Positions 31,596-44,960 of a DNA stretch of 64,000 nucleotides are shown here, one piece after another. The position numbers were made by a program, and so were the translations under genes. Each line of letters starts with the position of its first letter. The first letter of the stretch is position 1. The notes beneath the pieces were generated by a model. It had not been told where the DNA came from, ran no database searches, and saw only the letters and a list, made by a program, of their open reading frames with translations. Origin of the DNA: Ridgeia piscesae (Eukaryota; Annelida; Polychaeta; Sabellida; Siboglinidae); the NCBI GenBank assembly GCA_025642075.2, contig JAODUO010000181.1, positions 608,501 through 672,500 on the forward strand. The letters run 5' to 3'.

Positions 31596-32209
31596 AAAAT
31601 TGCATTTCCTAAAGGGTTGACCCATTTTTGGTTTCACATGCGTAAGTTAAATGGTTCCAATGTTATTATTGGTTTCCAACATATTTAATGCAGTCATTAT
31701 GCAGCCTGTGCACAAGAAATGGACCAAAATCCTATAGACAAAAATGCAGCAATTTTAAGATTTAAAAATTTAATTTCTCCGTCAATATTGACGATTTCAT
31801 GTTTTCAAAAAGTGTTATTAACTACATATTACTATCTACCACATGGCACCATTTAAATGATGATATAACACGTTCTAATTTTTTGTTGAGATACGATTAG
31901 TAGCCATGCCCAAAGTTTTATGGATGTCAAGATATTCTTAATTTACTGTTTGGCTACACAGTATGGCGCACAAAGGTGTCCTCTCCTTGTGTTTCCGTGT
32001 CAAATAATATACTTATTTTAGTTGATTTATTAGTGATAGATAGGCATCGGACCATATCCGCATAGGTATTGGTCGGATAAGTAATTCCCAAACGTGACGT
32101 CATTCAGAGGTATTTCGATAGTGGCGATTAAAGCATGTTTTCATTAGATTATAAATCGTTGTAATCTAATTTCAACTGTCTAATTCAAACACGTATACAA
32201 CTGATTTGT

Positions 32210-32245
<36 letters not shown>

Positions 32246-32413
32246 CGCTGACCTTAGTCACATTTTTACGCAGAAAAATCGACGATGTGACATTGATTAG
32301 ATTGGAGCGTCTCAAACCAAGATGCCATTGAACCAAGATGACAATAAGCAGTGCTCTCTCTGGCCGATTTAGGCATGAAGCGAAAGTTGTGGATCATCCG
32401 GCATCCAGGGAAA

Positions 32414-34770
<2,357 letters not shown>

Positions 34771-35233
34771 GCGCTTACATTTTTCCGGCGTTATAAACGT
34801 TCCGGTTGACGTTTCTGCGCATGCGCAATATATGTAAAACATCAATGTGCAGCGAAAAGACAAAGCATTTATGGTATAAATACTATGGGTTGTTCGTTAG
34901 GATGTATATAACCTTTCAGTAGTTATTTGTCGCAAATTAACACCAGACAAACAAGTTTTGAGGCATATTTTGATAGCAAGCGTAAATCATGTGACAGTAG
35001 TGCGCCATAATCCGTGACAGTGATTTATAAAAAAAAACATAATATTTTATTGCATTGAACGACATTTAAAGAAACTCTTCACAGTAATCATCACAGGAAA
35101 GTTAACGAACAGCTCGTAGCATTTATACCGAAAATGCTTCGTTGTTTCGCTGGACATTGAAGATTTTTTATTTATTTCGCATGCGCAGAAACGTCAACCG
35201 GAACGTTTTTAACGTCCGGAAACATGTAAGCGC
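34771..35233. mobile_element. 463-bp MITE-like element with about 55-bp terminal inverted repeats
   Basis: The left end at 34771-34827 (GCGCTTACATTTTTCCGG...CTGCGCATGCGCA) is nearly the perfect reverse complement of 35178-35233 (CGCATGCGCAG...CGGAAACATGTAAGCGC), with a few mismatches and a one-base indel. The interior is AT-rich and non-coding. This is the structure of a non-autonomous DNA transposon. I could not fix a target-site duplication, so the superfamily is unknown. Confidence 0.8.
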
Positions 35234-35360
35234 GACAACGCCACCCCGCGAAGAACTGGCTACTTTCGCCTGCCGCCTCACACGCGATTAGACCCTTTAT
35301 ATGCGGCGAACGACCCAACAACACATATTTAATTTACAGAGACACATTAAACATTGTGTG
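35234..35360. repeat. Interspersed repeat, partner at 38.64-38.80 kb
   Basis: GAA..GCTACTTTCGCCTGCCGC...CGATTAGAC...TTTATATGCG.C.AACGACCCAACAA and a later ACAGAGACACATTA are shared with 38640-38800. It directly abuts the right end of the MITE-like element. Confidence 0.7.
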
Positions 35361-35415
35361 CATACAATACTAGTAGGTATGCATGAACTATTTACTTTCC
35401 GTGAGACTGTCTGGT

Positions 35416-35510
35416 GTCTATGCCAGGGGAAGTAAAAGATCCCACACAGGGGGTAAATGTGTAACCTGTAGTGGACTCACAAATTCTACAGAAAGAACAA
35501 CTCCTGCGTT
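35416..35510. repeat. Interspersed repeat copy 2 (first copy at 21.05 kb)
   Basis: Shares GGGGGTAAATGTGTAACCTG and its flanks with 21053-21150. Confidence 0.7.
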
Positions 35511-35700
35511 AGCCCAAGTTTGGGCTGTTTGGAGGTAATCACCTAAGAACTAAGACTGCCACTAGCCATGCTCTGTGAGTTGGAGATATTCTGCGTCCAT
35601 TTTTTTGATATTCCGTGAAGAAAGCAATGTTCTCCGTTGCCGTAGTTCAAGTCTGGTCAGTGTCAGTGTTGGTTACCAGGGCGACAAACGCAAGTTCTTG

Positions 35701-36550
35701 TTTGTGTTGGCGGCACACAAAGTGTGCTATACTAGCCGAGAGAGGTCCGGATCGAGTGCACAGGGGCGTTGTTCTGGTAATCTTGCCATGTAGTAAAACG
35801 TATTATATTGTTTGTGTTGGCGGCACACAAAGTGTGCTATACTAGCCGAGAGGTCCGGATCGAGTGCACAAGACCGTTTTTCTGGTAATCTTGCCATGTA
35901 GTAAAACGTATTATATTGTTTGTGTTGGCGGCACACAAAGTGTGCTATACTAGCCGAGAGAGGTCCGGATCGAGTGCACAAGACCGTTTTTCTGGTAATC
36001 TTGCCATGTAGTAAAACGTATTATATTGTTTGTGTTGGCGGCACACAAAGTGTGCTATACTAGCCGAGAGGTCCGGATCGAGTGCACAAGACCGTTTTTC
36101 TGGTAATCTTGCCATGTAGTAAAACGTATTATATTGTTTGTGTTGGCGGCACACAAAGTGTGCTATACTAGCCGAGAGAGGTCCGGATCGAGTGCACAAG
36201 ACCGTTTTTCTGGTAATCTTGCCATGTAGTAAAACGTATTATATTGTTTGTGTTGGCGGCACACAAAGTGTGCTATACTAGCCGAGAGAGGTCCGGATCG
36301 AGTGCACAAGACCGTTTTTCTGGTAATCTTGCCATGTAGTAAAACGTATTATATTGTTTGTGTTGGCGGCACACAAAGTGTGCTATACTAGCCGAGAGAG
36401 GTCCGGATCGAGTGCACAAGACCGTTTTTCTGGTAATCTTGCCATGTAGTAAAACGTATTATATTGTTTGTGTTGGCGGCACACAAAGTGCGCTGTACTA
36501 GCCGAGAGAGGTCCGGGTCGAGTGCACAGGACCGTTTTTCTGGTAATCTT
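35701..36550. repeat. 110/108-bp tandem repeat, 8 copies
   Basis: TTTGTGTTGG starts at 35701, 35811, 35919, 36029, 36137, 36247, 36357 and 36467. The 2-bp length difference is GAGAGAGG versus GAGAGG. Each unit carries a perfect 7-bp hairpin, TTTGTGT TGGCGGC ACACAAA. The first and last copies are the most divergent. Confidence 0.96.
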
Positions 36551-36596
36551 ATAGATTACATATTATTAATATTACAGTCCTGTGTGTTTCTCTACT

Positions 36597-38166
36597 GCAA
36601 TCATGTCAATCTGTGACTGGGTCCGTCAACAATCATGTCAACCTGTGACTAGGTCCGTCAACAATCATGTCAATCTGTGACTAGGTCCGTCAACAATCAT
36701 GTCAACCTGTGACTGGGTCCGTCAACAATCAAGTCAATCTGTGACTAGGTCCGTCAACAATCATGTCAATCTGTGACTAGATCCGTCAACAATCATGTCA
36801 ACCTGTGACTGGGTCCGTCAACAATCATGTCAACCTGTGACTGGGTCCGTCAACAATCATGTCAATCTGTGACTGGGTCCGTTAACAATCATGTCAACCT
36901 GTGACTGGGTCCGTCAACAATCATGTCAATCTGTGACTGGGTCCGTCAACAATCATGTCAATCTGTGACTGGGTCCGTCAACAATCATGTCAACCTGTGA
37001 CTAGGTCCGTCAACAATCATGTCAATCTGTGACTAGGTCCGTCAACAATCATGTCAACCTGTGACTGGGTCCGTCAACAATCAAGTCAATCTGTGACTAG
37101 GTCCGTCAACAATCATGTCAATCTGTGACTAGATCCGTCAACAATCATGTCAACCTGTGACTGGGTCCGTCAACAATCATGTCAACCTGTGACTGGGTCC
37201 GTCAACAATCATGTCAATCTGTGACTGGGTCCGTTAACAATCATGTCAACCTGTGACTGGGTCCGTCAACAATCATGTCAATCTGTGACTGGGTCCGTCA
37301 ACAATCATGTCAATCTGTGACTGGGTCCGTCAACAATCATGTCAACCTGTGTCTGGGTCCGTCAACAATCATGTCAACCTGTGACTGGGTCCGTCAACAA
37401 TCATGTCAATTTGTGACCGGGTCCGTCAACAATCATGTCAATATGTGACTGGGTCCGTCAACAATCATGTCAACCTGTGACTGGGTCCGTCAACAATCAT
37501 GTCAACCTGTGACTGGGTCCGTCAACAATCATGTCAATCTGTGACTGGGTCCGTCAACAATCATGTCAATTGTGACTGGGTCCGTCAACAATCATGTCAA
37601 CCTGTGACTGGGTCCGTCAACAATCATGTCAACCTGTGACTGGGTCCGTCAACAATCATGTCAATCTGTGACTGGGTCCGTCAACAATCATGTCAACCTG
37701 TGACTGGGTCCGTCAACAATCATGTCAACCTGTGACTGGGTCCGTCAACAATCATGTCAATCTGTGACTGGGTCCGTCAACAATCATGTCAACCTGTGAC
37801 TGGGTCCGTCAACAATCATGTCAACCTGTGACTGGGTCCGTCAACAATCATGTCAACCTGTGACTAGGTCCGTCAACAATCATGTCAATCTGTGACTAGG
37901 TCCGTCAACAATCATGTCAATCCTGTGACTAGATCCGTCAACAATCATGTCAATCTGTGACTGGGTCCGTCAACAATCATGTCAATCTGTGACTGGGTCC
38001 GTCAACAATCATGTCAATCTGTGACTGGGTCCGTCAACAATCATGTCAATCTGTGACTAGATCCGTCAACAATCATGTCAATCTGTGACTGGGTCCGTCA
38101 ACAATCATGTCAATCTGTGACTAGATCCGTCAACAATCATGTCAATCTGTGACTGGGTCCGTCAAC
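36597..38166. repeat. 32-bp tandem repeat, about 49 copies, with higher-order structure
   Basis: The unit is CAACAATCATGTCAATCTGT plus GACTGGGTCCGT, with variants CAACC/CAATC, CTGGG/CTAGG/CTAGA and rare CCGTTAAC or CAAGTC. Rare variants recur 352 bp (11 units) apart: CCGTTAAC at about 36880 and 37232, CAAGTCAAT at 36730 and 37082. Head-to-tail without spacers, so not a CRISPR array. Confidence 0.97.
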
Positions 38167-38639
38167 ATTGTGAAGTCACATTTTTTTATTTCACGTTGTA
38201 ATATTTCGCCTGATTTTGTGTCGGTAACGCAACCGACTACTCAAACCGTCATCTAGCTATATGGCAGCGTTTACAACAACGACAACAGATAAATGTAATA
38301 CAATGTCCGTCAGATTATTACACATCTTTTTTTCTTCAAATTTAGGTATATATCGCCAGCTTTGGTGTCAGACATCTAGGGACAGGACGAATTAATTCCA
38401 GAATGTTTTAGACGTTTCTCCAAATCAACGAAAATATGGTAACTCAGGCAACCAACCGTACATTAATTCAATGTCAGTACCGTGTGGTGTATTGTGAGCG
38501 GCAAAGAAATGTATGGTCGGTGACTCTCATCTCATGTAGCATGCCAATATGTCTTTGTTAGCAATGTAGATCGGGTCACTCCGTTAGCTTTATGATACTG
38601 ACTTAAACTTGTTTTTGGCGACATCAATTTGTCCCATAA
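38167..38639. other. Intergenic, nothing recognised
   Basis: AT-rich sequence between the 32-bp array and the interspersed repeat. Confidence 0.5.
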
Positions 38640-38805
38640 ATTGTGATAGGCGACTCTTAACCACCCTGGGGAGAACCAGCTACTTTGTACCTGCCGCGTC
38701 ACTCACGATTAGACAATTTTATATGCGCCAAACGACCCAACAAAAAGTCCCAAACACAGGTAGTATTCATTTTTCTTTTTTTACAGAGATACATTACGCT
38801 CGATT
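38640..38805. repeat. Interspersed repeat, partner at 35.23-35.36 kb
   Basis: AGAACCAGCTACTTTGTACC then TGCCGCGTCACTCACGATTA onward matches 35250-35345. Confidence 0.7.
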
Positions 38806-38844
38806 TTTTTAAAATACAAAACGTGCATTTGTATAAGCGTCGTG

Positions 38845-39260
38845 AAGCCATTGTCGCTGGCATTCTTCGTGGGCTTCTTGATCTCAACTGCCGCTTGAAA
38901 CCCTGGTCTTGGCTTACCGCTGGGGTTTGTGGGCCTTCTTGATCCAGTCACTCACTGAGGTCAGCGTCTCCGTGGCTTAAGGCCATCGCCACTGGGGTTC
39001 TTCGTGGGTCTTCTTGAGCCCGACACCTGCTGACGCCATCGCCTTAAGGCCACTGCCGCTGGGGATCTTCGTGGGGCTTGTTGATCCCAAGACCAGATCG
39101 ATGCCATCGTCATGGCACCTTGAAGCTATCGTCACTGGTGTTCTCCGTGCGCCTTGTCCCAAGAGTAGCTTGAGGCCATCGTCGTGATGACTTGAAGCCA
39201 TCGCCGCTGGGATTCTCCACGGAGCCTTCTTGGTCCCGAGATCCGTTTGAGGCCATCGTC
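38845..39260. repeat. Highly degenerate copies of the 75/76-bp satellite family
   Basis: Elements such as CTTAAGGCCATCGCCACTGG, GGTTCTTCGTGGGTCTTCTTG and TGGTCCCGAGATCCG recur at about 70-80 bp and line up with the units of the two later arrays (CTTGAGG...CCGCTGGGG...GTGGATCTT...). About five diverged units. Confidence 0.75.
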
Positions 39261-39829
39261 ACGTGACCACATATGCCAACAACCAGCAGAACTGTTGAGC
39301 ACCATGACGACAAGGCTACAACCATTTGAACCATCGGCTATGTGTCCACCCAAGCGTGGTGCTGACAGCCAACGCAGCCAAGACCAGCCACTTGACCACA
39401 CGACCTAGGAAAGACCATTACAGGCGCGTAGATTACGTCAGTGACGTCGGAGATAAGACCGCAGTCCGCAATAGGAAGCTCAGACACGACCGCGTTTGAG
39501 GTCGACCGCAGCAGAAGTACAGTATGGAGTCCTGTATTTATGGCTTACCCTTCTGGTCCTGGTCCTGGAGGGGTATCCCCACTAAGACAAAGACGACCCG
39601 TTACACAACCAGACGCCAACAACGACAGTTTGTAGCAAGCAACACTCCGCGTCAGAGGCAGAATCCGCAGGTTCTCAGCGAGCCGACTCACTGACGCTGA
39701 AATGCTTGGTAGGGACGCCTGTGCATCTTGCGACAGCTGCCAGCTCAAAGAAGAATCACTTCGTTGGCAGTTGCCAGTCGTCATTCAAATCACATGTCGA
39801 ATCCATCGAAACCGAGTCTTCATGATAAC

Positions 39830-40170
39830 GGCTTAGACGCCGGATATTTTAGAACGACGGAATAGGTTAGTGTATGAGACTCAAACTGTCCACTAGACGC
39901 CCACGATTTTGTGGAGGGAGCGAAATTGAACTGATCAAGCACTTTCCGGTGAATCGTTTTCATCGCCCACGTCTCACAGCCGTACAACAAGGTCAGGACA
40001 AGAGCTCCGTAGATCGCCAGCTTTGTGTCCAACGTAATACAGTGTCCATTCATTCGCGCTTCCACAATCTGCCGTAGAAGCACGACCCTCGGGGATCCGA
40101 TGACACACCTCTATTCCAGGAACCAGGTTAAACTCACGCAAACACACGAAGACAACTGCCAATACCAATA
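39830..40170 (-). mobile_element. Non-LTR retrotransposon fragment (post-RT region)
   Basis: The minus frame reads ITLDTKLAIYGALVLTLLYG then CETWAMKTIHRKVLDQF. The TK..IY.A.VL.TLLYG.ETW...H...L..F string is the well-known segment after the RT palm in RTE/I-group ORF2 proteins. Its usual continuation is lost, so it is a dead fragment. Confidence 0.75.
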
Positions 40171-40461
40171 TACTGTATTGTATTGTAATACTGCAGACCG
40201 CGCCTTGACGACCAGGACAGCGTCACGTGACCACACATGCTAACAACTGGCAGAACTGTGGAGCGCCATGACGACAAGGCTCCAGCCATCAGAACACTCG
40301 GCTATCAGTAGAAACACAACCGCCATGCTTTACAACTGGCAATGTAATCATTAACAGGTAATGTTATAATCGACCGGAAATGTAATACAATGCCAGGAAG
40401 TATAGTCAGCGATCAGTAGTCATAAATCGAGCGGTAGTATAATAAAACAACTAAGACTACG

Positions 40462-40692
<231 letters not shown>

Positions 40693-40787
40693 ACACACAC
40701 ACAGTTATTTGTATGTATGCACTATATTATATGTATACGTACATGCATATAATGTATATGTCATGCATATATGGATGTAATGTATAT

Positions 40788-40798
40788 ATATATATATA

Positions 40799-40843
<45 letters not shown>

Positions 40844-41240
40844 TGTACCATGCATGCATGTATGAACAGGTGCATATTAATACAAATGTTCAGTAAATGC
40901 ATGTATAAATATATTCATACATCAACGTAGTCGTTGTTATTACATTACCGGTCAATTTATTATGATATTGATACTAATCGACCGGTAATATACACATACA
41001 TTCCTACATTCAAACACACATACATACAAACGTACTATATACAAACATATGTACACACGTACGTACGCACATACTAATGTACATATATGTACATAATATA
41101 TATATATATATGTACATAATATATATATATATATATATATATATACAGTATATATATATATATAATATATATATATATATAATATATTATATATATATAT
41201 ATATATATACATACATATATATATATATGTACATACACAC
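40788..41240. repeat. (TA)n tracts
   Basis: TA-rich blocks at about 40788-40840 and 41095-41228, separated by AT/CATA-rich sequence. Confidence 0.9.
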
Positions 41241-41354
41241 ACACACGCACACGCACACAAACATCTCTCACTTACTCGTTCACTCTGTCACTCACTCATT
41301 CACTCTTTATCACTCACTCGCTCGCTCTCGCCCACTCACTCACACTCACTCATT

Positions 41355-41620
41355 CACTCACGTCGGCCCCAGGGGTCGAACATCTGTGGTTTCAACTGTT
41401 CTTCTCCAGGTCCCTCGGTCTACCACAGCCGACATTAGATCTTCTGTCTGTAGGCCTACACCTTCATTCAAGCAGTCTGTAATTATACGCGTTGCTGCTG
41501 GTCTTCCTCTCTTCGCCGTTCCATCATGTGCTGGGTGCGACAAGAACGTCCTAGATGCCATGTCGTCTTTGTCCGACAAATCTCGATCGTCTTCTTGCTT
41601 TGTCGGCGACTTTATCTAAC
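41355..41620 (-). mobile_element. C-terminal remnant of a non-LTR retrotransposon ORF2
   Basis: The minus frame reads GTAKRGRPAATRIITDCLN then DLMSAVVDRGTWRRTVE. The RGRP..T......D..........DR..WR..V pattern is the usual C-terminus of RTE/I-like ORF2. Only this end remains. Confidence 0.55.
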
Positions 41621-42700
41621 CCTAACCCCGTATTGTTCTGTGTTAGTCAAATATTGCCAGTGAACATTACATGTAACTTGAAACATTCTTGTGTAACATC
41701 CGATTAGTTGTTTGTTTGTTGTCATAGTCTAAGTTTCGCTATAGTCCAAGTCCAGACAGCAGTTGAGACTCTACTGTTGCAATAACCAGTCGCTGTTTAA
41801 TTTGGTGTTAGAGTGTAAATTCCATATTGGGTTTAGTTGTTGCAGTGCTCTCCAATCCATTTCCTTCCTAGTCTATGTATTTGCTTAGTCTGTCTATCTG
41901 TAGTGTTCAACCTTCTCTAAAATATCTCCTTCCTTGGCAATGATGCTGGTGTTACCTATTTCGTCTTTCCAAGAGTGATCTTTAAATCAAACGTTGCACA
42001 TGATGTTTTCACTCACGCTAGGAAGTCCTGTGCCATATACATACATACATACACGCAGTAAACATACATACCCATACACACATACATACACACATACCGG
42101 TAGACATATTATATTATCGGTCGATTATTACATCACTGATCAATGTATTACACCACAGGTCGATTATTGCATTACCAGTCAATTATTACATAACCGGTTG
42201 AAATGCACACCCGTCTTCATTCTAGTGATAGCCAAGTGTTCATTTGGCTGACGCTTTGATGACATGGCGGGGTTCACAGTTACGCTAGTTGTAGCCGTGA
42301 GTTCATGTGGCGGTGTTCTGGCTGTCGTGGCATGATCTGCAGTACCTGCCGCCTGGACAAGAGGGGTCTATTCGGCTCGCCAAGGATGATGCCTCCTTCA
42401 GCAGACGGTGGAATCGCGTTTAGAATGAACACTGCATCACGTTGAACAGCTAGCCGTCTACAGAGCTCTTTTCCCGACCATTGCTGTGCCACTGTGAGAC
42501 ACGAGCGATGCATAGGAGTCAGTTGAAAGTGCATGGTCAGATCCACTGTCGTCCCCTCCGCTATTGCAATGACGTATCTGCATTTTTATGCCAATTGGAT
42601 TACGCGAGAAGGTAAAACTCGCGTTAACCAGACTTAGGCGAATTTGCAGTCATTATTTTTTTTGGGCGACGTAGTGGAAAAACTTAGTCCCATACACAAA
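41621..42700. other. Intergenic, nothing firmly recognised
   Basis: AT-rich to about 42240, then GC-richer to 42560. Short open frames without domain signal. Confidence 0.5.
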
Positions 42701-42739
42701 AATTCTCCGTCGCTCCTCCACATCCTGCATCGAGGCAAT

Positions 42740-43133
42740 TACCATATAGGCCCGGCTTAGATGGGTTGGGCATATGTTCCGAATGGACGACAAGCAACTG
42801 ACAAAGACGATCTCCAACCTTGACCTTGCGTCTGGCACGAGAAACACGGGCGGCCCTAACAAACGCTTCAGAGACAGCTTGAAGACATCACTGAGTTCCA
42901 TTGTCATCCCCCTCTTTGGCATCGAGTCACAAACCACACTCTGCAGTTCTTGACACCTAGCTGTGCACCAGGGGGTCTTTGCCGTCGAGGAGAAACGGCT
43001 GAAGGATTTGGAAGAGAAAAGGCAGTCCCACAAACCAGAAACGCCAGCCCATTCATCAGCATTAGCCTGCCCCAGGTACGACCGTGACTTCACATCCGAC
43101 CTTGGACTACGCTCCTACCATCGGCGTCACTAA
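42740..43133 (+). mobile_element. C-terminal fragment of non-LTR retrotransposon ORF2 (one in-frame stop)
   Basis: The + frame reads RLRWVGHMFRMDDKQLTKTI then GTRNTGGPNKRFRDSLKTSL, and finally ACPRYDRDFTSDLGLRSYHR before RH-stop. RLRW.GH..RM.D...PK......G.R..GGP..R..D.LK and the closing C..C.R.F....GL.SH.R.H motif are standard for RTE-group ORF2. One in-frame stop near 42950 and a Cys-to-Tyr change in the zinc-knuckle-like end show decay. It ends 75 bp before the 75-bp satellite. Confidence 0.8.
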
Positions 43134-43207
43134 CGTGATCGTCGCCTGCAATGGATTTCTGTCAGCCGTATGTTCACGTGACAGCTTCTTGCAAGCGAAG
43201 GCCCCAA

Positions 43208-44480
43208 CATCGCCGCTGGATTTCTTCATAGCCTTCTTGGTCCCGAGAACCCCTTGAGACGATCGTGATGGAGGCTTGAGGTCATCACCTCTAGGGTTCT
43301 CCATAGCCTTCTTGGTCCCGAGAACCCCTTCAGACCATCGTGATGGCGGCTCGAGGTCATCACTGCTGGGGTTCTCCATAGCCTTCATGGTCCCGAGAAC
43401 CCCTTCAGACCACCGTGATGGAGGCTTGAGGTCATCACTGCTGGGGTTCTCCATAGCCTTCATGGTCCCGAGAACCCCTTCAGACCACCGTGATGGAGGC
43501 TTGAGGTCATCACTGCTGGGGTTCTCCATAGCCTTCATGGTCCCGAGAACCCCTTGAGACCACCGTGATGGAGGCTTGAGGTCATCACTGCTGGGGTTCT
43601 CCATAGCCTTCATGGTCCCGAGAACCCCTTGAGACCACCGTGATGGAGGCTTGAGGTCATCACTGCTGGGGTTCTCCATAGCCTTCATGGTCCCGAGAAC
43701 CCCTTGAGACCACCGTGATGGAGGCTTGAGGTCATCACTGCTGGGGTTCTCCATAGCCTTCATGGTCCCGAGAACCCCTTGAGACCACCGTGATGGAGGC
43801 TTGAGGTCATCACTGCTGGGGTTCTCCATAGCCTTCATGGTCCCGAGAACCCCTTGAGACCACCGTGATGGAGGCTTGAGGTCATCACTGCTGGGGTTCT
43901 CCATAGCCTTCATGGTCCCGAGAACCCCTTGAGACCACCGTGATGGAGGCTTGAGGTCATCACTGCTGGGGTTCTCCATAGTCTTCATGGTCCCGAGAAC
44001 CGCTTCAGACCACCGTGATGGAGGCTTGAGGTCATCACTGCTGGGGTTCTCCATAGTCTTCATGGTCCCGAGAACCCCTTGAGACAACCGTGATGGAGGC
44101 TGGAGGTCATCACTGCTGGGGTTCTCCATAGTCTTCATGGTCCCGAGAACCCCTTGAGACCACCGTGATGGAAGCTTGAGGTCATCACTGCTGGGGTTCT
44201 CCATAGTCTTCATGGTCCCGAGAACCCCTTGAGACCACCGTGATGGAGGCTTGAGGTCATCACTGCTGGGGTTCTCCATAGTCTTCATGGTCCCGAGAAC
44301 CCCTTGAGACCACCGTGATGGAGGCTTGAGGTCATCACTGCTGGGGTTCTCCATAGTCCCTTCCCTGGGGTTTTTCCCTGGAACCCCTTGAGACCAACCC
44401 TGATGGAGGCTTGAGGTCATCACTGCTGGGGTTCTCCATAGTCTTCATGGTCCCGAGAACCCCTTGAGACCACTATTTGG
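43208..44480. repeat. 75-bp satellite array, about 17 copies
   Basis: The unit contains GGAGGCTTGAGGTCATCACT then GCTGGGGTTCTCCATAGCC and TGGTCCCGAGAACCCCTTGA. The period is exactly 75 bp (CCATAG at 43301 and 43376, and so on). Because 75 is a multiple of three, one minus frame stays open for 438 codons; I regard this as a by-product rather than a gene. Confidence 0.96.
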
Positions 44481-44960
44481 AGGGTTGAGGTCATTTACTG
44501 CTGGGGTTTCCATAGGTCTTATTTCTCCCCAAAAACCCCTCGAAACCACCGACATGGAGGGTTGAGGCATTACTGCTGGGGTTCTCATAGGTCTTATTCC
44601 CGAGAACCCCTTGAGACCACCGTATGGAGGGTTGAGGCATTCCGCTGGGGTTTCATAGGTCTTATTTCTCCCCAAAAACCCCTCGAAACCACCTATGGAG
44701 GGTTGAGGCTGATTCCGCTGGGGTTGTTTGTGGATCTTATTGTCCCGAAGAGCCCTCGAAAGATCACCATGGAGGCTTGAGGTCATCCGCTGGGGTTGTT
44801 GGATCTATTGCCCCCAAGAGCCCCCGAAACCATCACATGGCAGCTGACGTTGCTGCTGGGGTTTGTTGATCTAGCTCCGAAAAAGGGGGAAAGTATTGGC
44901 AGTTGAAAGCCATTGCCGCTGGGGTTGTTTGTGGTTTATTGCTTCCGAGAGCCGTCGAAA
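44481..44960. repeat. Transitional, degenerate 75/76-bp satellite
   Basis: Units mix features of both arrays (CATAGGTCTTATT..CCC; TTGTTTGTGGATCTTATTGTCC) with many indels, bridging the 75-bp and 76-bp types. Confidence 0.85.

Noticed and set aside
36597..38166. 32-bp direct repeats as a CRISPR array
   Set aside because: Repeats are head to tail with no unique spacers, and the host DNA is animal nuclear.
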